Shown: positions 34,681-42,891, counted from the stretch's first letter. The stretch: DNA of 64,000 nucleotides from Salinarimonas sp046292825 (GCF_046292825.1 NZ_JBKBQG010000003.1:97888-161887); one strand, 5' to 3'. The notes: generated from the letters alone by a model not told the origin. Program-made: numbers and translations.

Positions 34681-34722
34681 ACGACCATCGCGCAGCCCGT
34701 TCCGACGGGCTGCGTCATCTCA

Positions 34723-35145
34723 ATGCCGACCACGACCGCGATACCTGATGCGATGCGCTTTCGCGACTGCCTGCCTTACGCGTTGTTGCTGACGATCAAC
34801 ACCATTTACATCGTCCTGCGCACCCAGAATTGGAAGCCGGCTGCCATGGTCGCCTCGCTCGCAGCGTTCGCGCTCGTTGGGGCAGCGGTCATGACGCTCG
34901 CAGAGCGCTATCGTGCCTACAGAATGGGACCGGAGGGCTTGCGCGCCATCCCCGCCCACCGCTGCCTCGTCTACGCGCTCGCCATCGTGGCGATCGCATC
35001 GGCGCTGACGACGACCGCCTTCGTGCTGCCGCCGCTCGTCTTCGCGATCGTGCTGATGGCCGGCGGTCTCGCCATGACCTGGGCAATGGCAGCGCTCGAA
35101 CGACGCAATCTTCCCCTGCCCCTCGAAGGTGAGGGCGGGTCATGA
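34723..35145 (+). CDS. Four-helix inner-membrane protein, unknown
   Basis: A 140-residue protein with about four hydrophobic segments (CLPYALLLTINTIYIVL; MVASLAAFALVGAAVMTLA; VYALAIVAIASALTTTAFVL; FAIVLMAGGLAMTWAMAAL) and a short proline-rich tail. No family recognised. The stop overlaps the ATG of the next small gene (ATGA), and that gene in turn overlaps the truncated M16 peptidase gene, so the three form one coupled operon. The set may derive from a mobile or plasmid-borne block, given its broken edges. Confidence 0.6.
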   Translation: MPTTTAIPDAMRFRDCLPYALLLTINTIYIVLRTQNWKPAAMVASLAAFALVGAAVMTLAERYRAYRMGPEGLRAIPAHRCLVYALAIVAIASALTTTAFVLPPLVFAIVLMAGGLAMTWAMAALERRNLPLPLEGEGGS

Positions 35146-35327
35146 GGCTGCTTCGCACCAAGGCCGCCCTGCGGATCGCCGTCGGCGCGACGGCAGCGGT
35201 GGCGATCCTCCTGCCGACGCTCGCCGCATCGCTCGCCCCCGCCTTGCAGCCGGCCGCTATTCTCGCAGGCGGTGCCGCCGCAGTCGCGCTCTTCATCGTC
35301 CTGATGCGAGCCGATCCGCCACCATGA
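35142..35327 (+). CDS. 61-residue membrane protein
   Basis: Two hydrophobic segments (LRIAVGATAAVAILLPTLAASLA; PAAILAGGAAAVALFIVLM) joined by a short proline turn; a tiny basic N-terminus (MRLLRTKAA). No family recognised. It overlaps the preceding membrane-protein gene and the following M16 fragment by ATGA on each side, which argues that it is a real, co-translated gene despite its size. Confidence 0.55.
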   Translation: MRLLRTKAALRIAVGATAAVAILLPTLAASLAPALQPAAILAGGAAAVALFIVLMRADPPP

Positions 35328-35569
35328 CCCGCCACCGCCTTCTCGCCCCCATCGCCCTCCTCGCCGCCGCGCTCGCCTGGCTTCTCCTCGCCGATTCGCA
35401 TGCCGGCGACCCGCCCGTTCGGCTCTTCGTCCTCCCGAGCGAGGGCCCCGTCGTCGCCCATCTCGTCCTGCCCGTTTGCCCGCACGGCGCCTGCCCCGGC
35501 TCGACGGCTCTGATGCACTACACGGAGCATCTGGCCTGGCTCTCGGCGGTGGGGAGGGAGGCGCCATAG
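35324..35569 (+). pseudogene. 3'-truncated M16 (insulinase-like) peptidase
   Basis: Starts properly at ATG 35324 with a signal sequence (LLAPIALLAAALAWLLLADS), then VRLFVLPSEGPVVAHLVLPV and the inverted zinc motif in MHYTEHLAWLSAVG (HxxEH). The frame ends 4 codons later. M16 peptidases have 400 or more residues, so over 80% is missing. The cut at about 35551-35563 coincides with the altered 3' end of the convergent acetyltransferase gene, so both were broken by one junction. The product is certainly inactive. Confidence 0.75.
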
Positions 35570-36345
35570 GCGACGAGGTCGACGGCGTCGAAGAGGCGGC
35601 ACGTCGCCCCGCCGATCCGCGCCTCGCGATGACGGCCGAGTGCGACGTAGTCCGTCGCGATGGCCTCGACCGCGTCGGGGCCAGCTTCGTCGGCGAAGCA
35701 GTCGAGAATGCCGTTCGAGTCGAATTCCTCGACGCGTTCCCAGCGCGAGGCGCCGTCCGCGCCGCACACCGGCACCTCGTACACGACCCGGCGCTTGCCC
35801 GGGATCTCCGCGAGCGCCTCGGCATAGTGGAGGGCGGTGATCGCATCGAGCGGCGCGCCGAGGAGGAGAACCTTTCCGCCGGCGAGGACGAAGCGCTCGA
35901 TGGGGGAGCCGGGACCGTAGCCGGTGCCGAGCGGATGCACGTCGACGAGCGCGCCGGCCCGGCGCCCGACAGCGGCCATCGAAGCGTCGGGATGGGGACT
36001 GCGCCGCACGCCCGGCAGCCGGAGGATGAAGCGGTTGAGCGCGCCGAAGCCGGAATAGGGCTGCGCGGTCGCGGGGTCGAAGGCCGGCCACGCGGCGCGC
36101 TGGGCCGGCGGCAGCGCGCGCCCGCCCAGCGTCGCCTCGTAGGGCGAGCGGTCCCACGAGACGTAGGCCATGAGCGTTCCGTCCGCCCCGACCGCATCGA
36201 GGAGCGCCCGCGCCACGCCCGCCGGACCGCCCTCGACGGGTCCGAGCGCGCGCAGCGAGGCGTGCACCATCACGACGTCCCCCTCGCGGATCCCCAACGC
36301 GCGCAGCGCGCCGATCAGATCCGCGCGCTTCATTGCGACCGTCAT
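35518..36345 (-). CDS. Aminoglycoside 3-N-acetyltransferase family protein with replaced C-terminus
   Basis: A 275-residue AAC(3)/YokD-family protein. Conserved text includes VVMVHASLRALGPVEGG, LMAYVSWDRSPYE, HPDASMAAVGRRA, HPLGTGYGPGSPIERF and the late GGATCRLFDAVDLVAYG. Family members would use acetyl-CoA to acetylate the 3-amino group of 2-deoxystreptamine drugs. After VAYG the last 14 or so residues are read antisense from the M16 fragment and do not match the family, so about 10-15 native residues were lost. Activity may survive, because the tail is outside the core. No resistance can be claimed from sequence. Confidence 0.85.
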   Translation of the reverse strand: MTVAMKRADLIGALRALGIREGDVVMVHASLRALGPVEGGPAGVARALLDAVGADGTLMAYVSWDRSPYEATLGGRALPPAQRAAWPAFDPATAQPYSGFGALNRFILRLPGVRRSPHPDASMAAVGRRAGALVDVHPLGTGYGPGSPIERFVLAGGKVLLLGAPLDAITALHYAEALAEIPGKRRVVYEVPVCGADGASRWERVEEFDSNGILDCFADEAGPDAVEAIATDYVALGRHREARIGGATCRLFDAVDLVAYGASLPTAESQARCSV

Positions 36346-36512
36346 CGCCGTCCGACCTTCGTGGCTTGCCGAGGCGAGGACGTGTCGGGATGACGCGAGC
36401 CGACGGGCGAACGGCGACGCGACGATGCTCGACTGCCCGGCGCATCTGCCGGCCTGCCAACGAGGGTATAGACCTCACCGAAGAACGACCATCCCCTCCG
36501 CGGCACGTCGCC

Positions 36513-37394
36513 CTATGTCGCGGCCGCCGCCGTTTTCGCGACCCATTCCGCGACGACCTCGTCGAGCGTGGTCTCGCCGCTCCGGGACGCTCCCTCGCCG
36601 GAGAAGCGCACGTGCCCGGACGTGATCGCGTCGTACATCGACGCGAGGAGCGTGGCGTAGGCCTCGCCGATTCCGGCTCCCACGAGGGTGGGGACCCAGG
36701 TCTCGCGCGGCGGCGCGATCGGAGCGACCGGGCGGCCGAGCGCGGCGCCGATGCGATCGGCGACCTCCGCCGGGCTGTAGTCGCGCGGGCCGGCGAGCTC
36801 GACGATCGCGGGCGGGGCGGGGTCGAGAAGGAGTGACGCGGCCATGCGCCCGATGTCGCGCGTCGCGACCATGCGCCGAGGGGCGTCGAGACGCGCGAGC
36901 ATGCTCGGCAGCACGCCCTCGGCCACCGCGACAGGCAGGACCTCGCGCCAATTGTCCATGAAATAGGTGGCGCGCAGGAAGGTGAGCGTCGGCGTCGAGC
37001 CGGCGAGCGTCCGCTCGAGATGGTGGAGCGCCTCGATGATGCCCGTGCCGCCCTCGAGATGGGCGCCCTCCGAGGAGAGCACGACGAGGCGCTGCAATCC
37101 CGCCGCCTGCGCCGCCCGCGCCACAGCGCGACCGACGTCGCGATAGCGGCCGATCGGGTCGGCATCGCCGAGGAAAGGCGGCGCGAGCACGTAGGCGCCG
37201 CGCGCGCCCTCGAAGGCGCGGGCGAGTGCGTCGGCGTCGGTCAGATCCGCCTCGACGAGGTCGATCGCCTTCGGCACGCGTCCGGCCGCCGCCGCGCTGT
37301 CGCGGACGATGCCGCGCACGCGCGCGCCCGTCTCGAGGAGCGTCGCGGCGGCCGCGCCTCCCGTGTTTCCCGTCACGCCGGCGATCGCGAACAT
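36513..37394 (-). CDS. NmrA-like NAD(P)-binding protein (QOR2/azoreductase type)
   Basis: A 293-residue atypical SDR. It starts MFAIAGVTGNTGGAAAATLL (GxxGxxG) and has further NmrA-type text (YVLAPPFLGDADPIGRY, LERTLAGSTPTLTFLRATYFMDNW). There is no classical Tyr-xxx-Lys catalytic pair at the expected place. Relatives reduce quinones or sense the NADP/NADPH ratio. It is divergent from a LysR-type gene at 37506 with 111 bp between starts, and that regulator probably controls it. Confidence 0.88.
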   Translation of the reverse strand: MFAIAGVTGNTGGAAAATLLETGARVRGIVRDSAAAAGRVPKAIDLVEADLTDADALARAFEGARGAYVLAPPFLGDADPIGRYRDVGRAVARAAQAAGLQRLVVLSSEGAHLEGGTGIIEALHHLERTLAGSTPTLTFLRATYFMDNWREVLPVAVAEGVLPSMLARLDAPRRMVATRDIGRMAASLLLDPAPPAIVELAGPRDYSPAEVADRIGAALGRPVAPIAPPRETWVPTLVGAGIGEAYATLLASMYDAITSGHVRFSGEGASRSGETTLDEVVAEWVAKTAAAAT

Positions 37395-37454
37395 GATGTC
37401 CTCCCGTCTCTGACAGCGCCCCGGTCGGGGCTCGACAGAGGTGTAGGGGACGGA

Positions 37455-37498
37455 TCATCATGCGTGAAATGCATTCTCGATATCGTCATCATGCGTGA
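37455..37498. promoter_or_regulatory. Predicted LysR operator: two 13-bp direct repeats and an ATGC-N7-GCAT box
   Basis: TCATCATGCGTGA occurs at 37455-37467 and 37486-37498, 31 bp apart, close to three helical turns. The left copy overlaps an ATGC-N7-GCAT palindrome at 37460-37474, the T-N11-A arrangement of LysR boxes. It lies between the divergent lysR-type and nmrA-like genes and overlaps the start region of the former, which suggests autorepression. Confidence 0.6.
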
Positions 37499-37505
37499 GG
37501 TGAAA

Positions 37506-38444
37506 ATGCGCGAGGTCAATCTGCGCGGCATCGATCTCAACCTCCTCGTCGTGCTCGACCTCCTCCTCGAGCACCGCAACGTGACGCGTGCGGCCGAGGC
37601 GGCGGGGATGAGCCAGCCGGCGACGAGCCGCGCGCTCGGGCGGCTGCGGGCGCTTCTGCGGGACCCGATCCTCGCGCGGGGCGTCGACGGCTTCGTACCG
37701 ACGCCCCGCGCGCTCGCGCTGCGGCCGGCGCTGGCGCGGGCGCTCGCCGAGATCCGGGCCGTCGTGACGATCGAGGATTTCGATCCCGCTCATTGGCGCG
37801 GCGCGATCACGATCGCGACGACCGACCACCAGTCGATCCTCCTGCTTCCGGCCGTGCTCGCGCGGCTCGCGCGCGAGGCGCCCGGCGTCGACGTCGCGGT
37901 CGTGCCGTTCTCGTCCGACGCGCTTGCTTCTCTGCGCGAGGGGCGGCTCGCGTTGAGCTTCGCGATCGACGAGGTGCCCTTGCCGCCGGGCCTGCGCGCG
38001 GAGCGCCTCCACCGCGACAGCTTCGTGACCATGCTGCGCGAAGGTCATCCGGCCACGGGCGCGCCCTGGACGCCGGAGAGCTTCGCGGCGCTCGACCACG
38101 TGCTCGTCACCGTGACCGGCGAGGGCGGCGGCGCGATCGACGCGGAGCTCGCCCGCCTCGGTCTCACGCGCCGCGTCGCCCTGCGCCTGCCCCATTTCCT
38201 CGCGGCTTTCGCGGTCGTCGCCGAAAGCGACCTCGTGGTGACGCTGCCGCTGTCGCTCGCCGAGCGCTTCGCCCCGGTCTTCGGCCTCGTCCGCCGCAAG
38301 CCGCCGGTTCCCCGGCCGCCCTTCACCGCAACGATGATCTGGCCCGAGATGCTCGACGACGACCCCGCCTGCCGCTGGTTCCGCGAGGTGGTCCGCGAGG
38401 AGGCGACGCGTCTCGCCGGCCCCGACGCTCACCCGGACCGGTGA
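37506..38444 (+). CDS. LysR-family transcriptional regulator
   Basis: A 312-residue regulator with N-terminal winged HTH (LNLLVVLDLLLEHRNVTRAA, GMSQPATSRALGRLRALLRD) and a C-terminal LysR substrate-binding domain (GAITIATTDHQSILLLPAVL ... VVTLPLSLAERFA). NodD/LeuO-like opening text RGIDLNLL. ATG 37506 is preferred over 37491: GAGG lies 5 bp before it. It is divergent from the NmrA-like gene, with a likely operator in the gap. Confidence 0.93.
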   Translation: MREVNLRGIDLNLLVVLDLLLEHRNVTRAAEAAGMSQPATSRALGRLRALLRDPILARGVDGFVPTPRALALRPALARALAEIRAVVTIEDFDPAHWRGAITIATTDHQSILLLPAVLARLAREAPGVDVAVVPFSSDALASLREGRLALSFAIDEVPLPPGLRAERLHRDSFVTMLREGHPATGAPWTPESFAALDHVLVTVTGEGGGAIDAELARLGLTRRVALRLPHFLAAFAVVAESDLVVTLPLSLAERFAPVFGLVRRKPPVPRPPFTATMIWPEMLDDDPACRWFREVVREEATRLAGPDAHPDR

Positions 38445-38496
38445 GCCATCAGCGCCATCAGGAGTGAGAGCGCCGCCAACGCGATCTGCTCGCGCG

Positions 38497-38641
38497 TCCC
38501 TGCCCGTAGGGGAAGGGTGGACGCCGGAGCGCAAGCGACGGCGGCCGGGTGGGGACCGGGGGAGATCGAGTGTCGGGCGTCGCGCCCCACCCGACCTGCG
38601 TCGCCTTCGGCTCGCAGGCCACCCTCCCCTCCGGGGAGGGA
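38497..38641. repeat. Intergenic palindromic repeat, copy A (CCCTCCCC-GTAGGGGAGGG family)
   Basis: Outer arms tccctgcccgtaggggaag (from 38497) and ccctcccctccggggaggg (to about 38640), with inner arms gccgggtggggaccg and cgccccacccgacc. It is the same family as the copies at 63789-64000 (the CCACCCGACC/GGGTGGGG core is shared). It fills most of the 253-bp gap between the LysR and DUF1127-like genes. Confidence 0.75.
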
Positions 38642-38697
38642 TGCGGGCGGGTCGAGGGCGCGCCGAGACGGACGTCGCGCGGCTGGCGGCTCGTCGC

Positions 38698-38913
38698 TCA
38701 AAGCTTGTGACCCCGCATCCACAGGCCGGCGAGCTCGCGGCCCGAGAGACGCCAGCGGGAGGGCAGCTCCGTGCGCTCGGGGAGGCCGATATCCCGGCGG
38801 ATGTCGTCCGCGAGAGCGTCGACGTCGATCGCGTCGACCGCGCTGGTGCTCCGGCGCCCGATCCGGTGCGCCGCTTGTCGCCGCATATCGGCGAGCGTCC
38901 GTACGAGCGACAT
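38698..38913 (-). CDS. DUF1127-like small protein
   Basis: 71 residues from ATG 38913, with GGAGGA 8 bp upstream. Central text IDVDALADDIRRDIGLPERTE resembles the YjiS/DUF1127 core (LxDIGLxR), and the C-terminus is WRLSGRELAGLWMRGHKL. Such small Arg-rich proteins are often regulators of RNA turnover or phosphate responses in alphaproteobacteria, but here the role is unknown. The longer frame upstream is low complexity and lacks a ribosome site. Confidence 0.55.
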   Translation of the reverse strand: MSLVRTLADMRRQAAHRIGRRSTSAVDAIDVDALADDIRRDIGLPERTELPSRWRLSGRELAGLWMRGHKL

Positions 38914-39215
38914 CGTGAGATCCTCCGCCGATGGCCTCGGAGGACGCCTCCGCCGAGCGGACGCCGAAACCGCGCGCGAACCATCGCTGCGTGTCGGCGG
39001 GGCCGCCGCGCCTGCGTCCTCGGCGGGCGAGGAGGGTTCGCCCATGCCCGCGCGACGCGAGGCGAGAGCGTCCGCCGCGCGGCGTGCACCTCGACCGATC
39101 TGCGCGGTGCCCACGGCTGGATGCTCGTGCGGCATCGGCAGACGGCTCTCCGGCACGGGTCGAGCAAGGAAGCCTTTTTCCGATCTACGAGAGAGGCATT
39201 CGGAGAATCGAAGGA
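38914..39215. other. 302-bp divergent gap without a recognised gene
   Basis: Between the DUF1127-like and GNAT genes. Frames are open on both strands but read as low-complexity arginine/alanine text, with no ribosome site and no domain. The stretch next to the GNAT gene (from 39170) is less GC-rich and probably contains its promoter. No clear inverted repeat was found. Confidence 0.4.
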
Positions 39216-39785
39216 ATGAAGACGGAATTGCCGGTGGAGCCGATCTCGACCGATCGTCTTTCGCTCAGACGCTTTCAGGCGGCAGATTATGGCGCATATG
39301 CCACCTACCACACCAACGCGGACGTCTATCGGTACCTCTATAGCGCGCCCCCGGACGCCATGGCGTTGAAGAAGCAGTTCGCGGCCGCCATCGACGACCG
39401 GTTCGTGGAAGATGGCGATGCGGTTCGATTGGCCGTTACGCGGCAGGACGATGGCGCGGTCGTCGGAGAGGTCCTGCTCAAGATCGCATCGACATCGGCT
39501 CGACAAGGTGAGGTCGGATACATCTTCAATCCGGCCTTCGCAGGGCATGGTTATGCCACCGAGGCCACCGGCGCGATTCTCGATTTCGGCTTCTCCCGGA
39601 TCGGGTTCCATCGGATCTTCGCCCGCCTCGACACCAAGAACTCGGCTTCCATCGGAGTCGTCGAGAGGTTGGGAATGCGCCGCGAAGCTCATTTCATTGA
39701 AAACGATTGCTTCGACGGGGTTTGGGGCGACGAATACGTTTACGCGCTTCTGCGGTCGGAGTGGATATGCCGGGGTCGGTCGTGA
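39216..39785 (+). CDS. GNAT-family N-acetyltransferase (RimJ/RimL-like)
   Basis: A 189-residue acetyltransferase. It opens with TDRLSLRRFQAADYGAYATY, the RimJ/RimL subgroup start. Motif A for acetyl-CoA is EVGYIFNPAFAGHGYATEAT, and motif B is FHRIFARLDTKNSASIGVVE, then RLGMRREAHFIEN. ATG 39216 has AAGGA directly upstream. Codon use is less GC-biased than its neighbours, so it may have been acquired recently. Substrate could be a protein N-terminus, a small amine or a drug. Confidence 0.9.
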   Translation: MKTELPVEPISTDRLSLRRFQAADYGAYATYHTNADVYRYLYSAPPDAMALKKQFAAAIDDRFVEDGDAVRLAVTRQDDGAVVGEVLLKIASTSARQGEVGYIFNPAFAGHGYATEATGAILDFGFSRIGFHRIFARLDTKNSASIGVVERLGMRREAHFIENDCFDGVWGDEYVYALLRSEWICRGRS

Positions 39786-39820
39786 CATCTAGGACGATCG
39801 CGCCCGATCATTCGGCGTCA

Positions 39821-40036
39821 TCATGACGCGTCCGATCGCGCGGCGCCCGTCGAGGAGGGCCGGTCGAGGAGAGCGGCCTCCACGACGCGGCGCGTGACCA
39901 GGCCGAGGACGCGCTCCTTCGTCTCCGCGAACGGGCCGTCGAGGACGAGCCCCGGAACGGGTTCGAGCCCGTGCGGTCTCGACGGCGGTCCGCTCGAACC
40001 GGCCTGCCGCCGCTTGCGATTGCGACGATCGTCCAT
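39821..40036 (-). CDS. Small basic hypothetical protein
   Basis: 71 residues from ATG 40036, with AGGAG 7 bp upstream. The N-terminus is very basic (MDDRRNRKRRQAG). The middle reads VLDGPFAETKERVLGLVTRR and is plausible protein. I recognise no family. It lies 10 bp after the endonuclease/exonuclease/phosphatase gene on the same strand, so it may be co-transcribed. An overlapping 83-codon frame on this strand is less protein-like. Confidence 0.45.
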   Translation of the reverse strand: MDDRRNRKRRQAGSSGPPSRPHGLEPVPGLVLDGPFAETKERVLGLVTRRVVEAALLDRPSSTGAARSDAS

Positions 40037-40046
40037 GCATGCGCTC

Positions 40047-40904
40047 CTATGGCCTCGCCGGCCGATTTCCGTTGTCCTTGCCTCCGCCGAATGTCGGGCC
40101 TCCTCTGACCTCGAGCAGCAACGGGCGATGGTCCGAGACCTCCGGCGCATCGACGACGGTGAAGGTTTCGACGCGCGCCTCGTCGTCGACCAGCAGGTAA
40201 TCCGCGAAACGGCCGGGCTTACGATAGAGGGACGTCCTCGTCCCGTCGAAGCCTCGCTGCGTGACGAGCTCGACGAAGCCGCGCGCCTCGAACAGGCGCA
40301 GGGTCTCGCTGTCGGGCTCGACGTTGAAATCTCCGCAGACGATTCGCAGGTCGCCCGCTCGCGAGACACGGCTCGAGGCCTCGAGCAGACGGCGCGCCTG
40401 GGCTGCGCGTTCCGGCGTATCCGCCTTGCCCCGCGGATCGCGCAAGCCGTGCACGTGGGTGACGGAGACGACGAGGTCGCGTGAAGCGTCGCGGAGCCGG
40501 ACACCATGAGCGTTGCGCGGACGGGGATGCTCTCCGAACCCGTCTTGCGAGAATTCCTTGTGCACGAAGGTCTCGACCGAGCTCAGGATCGTGAGCGAGC
40601 GGTGGACCAGCGTGGCCAAGCCGAAGCGCGACGGCACGGCGACGTCGTCTCTCCAGAGCACGCCCTCCGCCGCCGGGAAGAAGCCCGCGACGTGATCGGG
40701 AAATGCGTCGACGAGCTCGCGAAACAGATTGGCGCGCTGCGGTAGGACGAGATCGCCGTCGCGATAGGCGAGCCAGCGCGCGTCCGACGCGGGCGTGTCC
40801 ACCACCTCCTGGAGGCAGAGGACATCGGGGGCTTGCGACACGAGATAGGGGATCAGCGCGTCGGCGAGCGTGCCGCCCCAGGCGTTCAGGCACAGCACTC
40901 TCAT
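40047..40904 (-). CDS. Endonuclease/exonuclease/phosphatase family protein
   Basis: A 285-residue metal-dependent phosphodiesterase of the DNase I-like fold. Motifs in order: RVLCLNAWGG, DVLCLQEVVD (metal-binding Glu), VTHVHGL, VCGDFNVEPDSE (catalytic Asp/Asn), FADYLLVDD and EVSDHRPLLLEV (catalytic Asp-His). No signal peptide, so it is cytosolic. The substrate could be DNA, a phospholipid or a nucleotide; the fold does not decide. ATG 40904 has GGGGAG upstream. It is probably transcribed with the small gene that follows. Confidence 0.9.
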   Translation of the reverse strand: MRVLCLNAWGGTLADALIPYLVSQAPDVLCLQEVVDTPASDARWLAYRDGDLVLPQRANLFRELVDAFPDHVAGFFPAAEGVLWRDDVAVPSRFGLATLVHRSLTILSSVETFVHKEFSQDGFGEHPRPRNAHGVRLRDASRDLVVSVTHVHGLRDPRGKADTPERAAQARRLLEASSRVSRAGDLRIVCGDFNVEPDSETLRLFEARGFVELVTQRGFDGTRTSLYRKPGRFADYLLVDDEARVETFTVVDAPEVSDHRPLLLEVRGGPTFGGGKDNGNRPARP

Positions 40905-40965
40905 GCCGAAGAACTCCCCGCGCCGCTGCGCACCGTCCGCAGCCCACATCGCTTCCGCATGGCGC

Positions 40966-41136
40966 TCATTGGAAGCCGATCAGCGCCAGGCGCAGGAGGA
41001 CGGCTGCGATGCCGATCGAGATCGCCAGGATCCCGAGCCCGACCGGGGATCCGAAGCCGAACCATCGCAGCGCCAGACGGCTGTGATCCTCGTCGAGGCG
41101 CGCGTGCGGCACATTCCGGTGATCGATGTCTTGCAT
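40966..41136 (-). CDS. Small single-helix membrane protein
   Basis: 56 residues from ATG 41136, with AAAGGAA 7 bp upstream. A hydrophilic N-terminus (MQDIDHRNVPHARLDEDHSR) precedes one long hydrophobic helix (VGLGILAISIGIAAVLLRLALIGF). No family recognised. It is on the same strand as the endonuclease-like gene, 61 bp before its start, and divergent from the MarR gene. Confidence 0.5.
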   Translation of the reverse strand: MQDIDHRNVPHARLDEDHSRLALRWFGFGSPVGLGILAISIGIAAVLLRLALIGFQ

Positions 41137-41325
41137 GGCTGTTCCTTTCGCTCGGTGGTCAGACGAGATGGCCAAAGTGGCTGCGCTCGGGAGCGAGAGC
41201 GGCGATCGCGGTGCATTCGACAGAACGCGCTCGCCGCACCTGCTCCGTGGCCCCGCCTCCGCGGCGGGCATTGCGTTACCCGGCTCGGTCCGCTTTGGAT
41301 GTGGACGATCCCGACGGCAGGGCAT

Positions 41326-41351
41326 ATATTTAGTTCGATCTAACGAAATAT
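41326..41351. promoter_or_regulatory. Predicted MarR operator
   Basis: ATATTTAGTT-N6-AACGAAATAT is a 26-bp palindrome with one mismatch in ten pairs, very AT-rich for this genome. It ends 15 bp before the MarR-type start codon, over the expected promoter, so autorepression is likely. Confidence 0.7.
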
Positions 41352-41366
41352 CTGGAGAATGACCCG

Positions 41367-41858
41367 ATGTCAACATGCGAGGACGAGCGCGCCGAGGCGA
41401 TCCGACGTCTCACGCTTGCCGGGCGGCGGCTCAGCGACGCGACCGTCCTCTTCCACACGAAGATGGCGGACGGCTTCGGGCTCGGTGCGAGCGAGACGAA
41501 GGCGCTCGGATTCGTCCAGCGCTTCGGGCCCATGACGCATGGCGAGCTCACCGAACGCGTCGGCCTCAAGCCCGCCTCCGTCACCAACATCATCGACCGC
41601 CTGGAGGAGAAGGGCTGGCTCGTTCGCCGACGTTCGCAGCAGGATGCTCGGCGCGTGCTCCTGTCGGTCGTGCCCGAGAAGGTGGAAACCCTGCATCGGG
41701 AGATCTTCGCGCCGTTCATGGAGCGGCTCGACGGCGTCTATGCCGAGTTCGGCACCGACGAGCTGCGCACGATCGCGAGAGCCTTCGACGCGATCGCCGC
41801 GGCGCAGGAGGACGCCGCCCGCGACCTGCCGGAGCGCGACGCCGGCGGCTCCCGTTGA
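41367..41858 (+). CDS. MarR-family transcriptional regulator
   Basis: A 163-residue winged-helix repressor. DNA-binding text is THGELTERVGLKPASVTNII, then DRLEEKGWLVRRRSQQDARR with the conserved wing arginine. N- and C-terminal helices form the dimer interface. GGAG lies upstream of ATG 41367, with a 26-bp palindrome just before it. The alpha/beta hydrolase gene follows 115 bp downstream in the same direction and is a likely target. Confidence 0.93.
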   Translation: MSTCEDERAEAIRRLTLAGRRLSDATVLFHTKMADGFGLGASETKALGFVQRFGPMTHGELTERVGLKPASVTNIIDRLEEKGWLVRRRSQQDARRVLLSVVPEKVETLHREIFAPFMERLDGVYAEFGTDELRTIARAFDAIAAAQEDAARDLPERDAGGSR

Positions 41859-41973
41859 CCGGCATTCATCCGCCGCCGTGCTCTGCGAGAGCCGCTGCGA
41901 AACCCAGAGCTGTCACCATATAGCCACCTTTCTTTGGCCGTTGGCGAGGTAGTCTCAGCAAGGAGAAGCACCG

Positions 41974-42891
41974 ATGCTCGACATCCACAAGATCAAGAGC
42001 AGGCGCTTGACAGCGAACGGCGTCGAACTTCACTACCGTGAGGCAGGTTCAACCGAGAATCCGACAATCGTTCTGCTTCACGGCTATCCAAGCTCGTCGT
42101 TCATGTTCCGGAACATCATGGAGCCCCTCGCCGAAAGCACGCACGTGCTGGCGTTCGACATGCCGGGCTTTGGCCTGTCCGAGGCCCCGCCGCTCGACGA
42201 GTTCGAGTACACCTTCGCGTCGATCGCCCGTACGCTGCAGCAGGCCCTGACACAAAAAGGCGTTCAATCATACTATCTCTACATGCACGACTGGGGCGCG
42301 ATCGTCGGTTACCTCATGGCTCTGTCCGCGCCTGAGAAAGTGAGGGGCCTCGTGGTGCAGAACGGAGCGGCGCACGCAGAGGGGTTCGGGCCGGATTGGG
42401 ACGCGCCCAGGGCGTTCTGGAAGAACCCGACGCGTGAGAACCGCGCGGCGCTGGGCGAGTGGATGAACGAGGAGGGCGTGCGCAACGAGTACTACGCGGG
42501 CCTCGACGACGCGCTGGCCGCGCTCGTTGCCCCGGAGTGCTGGCGCTACGATTGGGAGCGCCTCTCCCGGCCGGGGGCGATCGATCGGATCTTCGCGCTC
42601 TATTGCGACGTCGGGAGCCACCTCGAGCGATTCGAGGCCATCTCCGCCTACCACCGCGAGCACCAGCCCCCTTGTCTGATCCTCTGGGGCCGGCGTGACG
42701 TCTTCTTCGAAATCGACGAGATCTCGGCCTATGCCCGCGAGCTCGATCCGGTCGAGAGCCACGTGTTCGACGGTGGACATTTTCTCCTCGAGTCCCACCA
42801 TCGCGAATGCTCGGCGCTGATCGAGCGATTCGTGGCCGAAACCGCCGGCCGGACGAGCGCTTCGGTCGCAGGGCCGATGATGAGAACCTGA
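41974..42891 (+). CDS. Alpha/beta hydrolase of the haloalkane dehalogenase/epoxide hydrolase group
   Basis: A 305-residue hydrolase. The oxyanion region is VLLHGYPSSSFMFR. The nucleophile is an aspartate in YMHDWGAIVG (Asp106), the HxDWG pattern that defines haloalkane dehalogenases and epoxide hydrolases. The catalytic histidine is in FDGGHFLLESH. Codon use in the first third (AT-richer) differs from the neighbours, suggesting acquisition. Whether it cleaves halides or epoxides cannot be told from the motif. AAGGAGAAG precedes the ATG. Confidence 0.9.
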   Translation: MLDIHKIKSRRLTANGVELHYREAGSTENPTIVLLHGYPSSSFMFRNIMEPLAESTHVLAFDMPGFGLSEAPPLDEFEYTFASIARTLQQALTQKGVQSYYLYMHDWGAIVGYLMALSAPEKVRGLVVQNGAAHAEGFGPDWDAPRAFWKNPTRENRAALGEWMNEEGVRNEYYAGLDDALAALVAPECWRYDWERLSRPGAIDRIFALYCDVGSHLERFEAISAYHREHQPPCLILWGRRDVFFEIDEISAYARELDPVESHVFDGGHFLLESHHRECSALIERFVAETAGRTSASVAGPMMRT

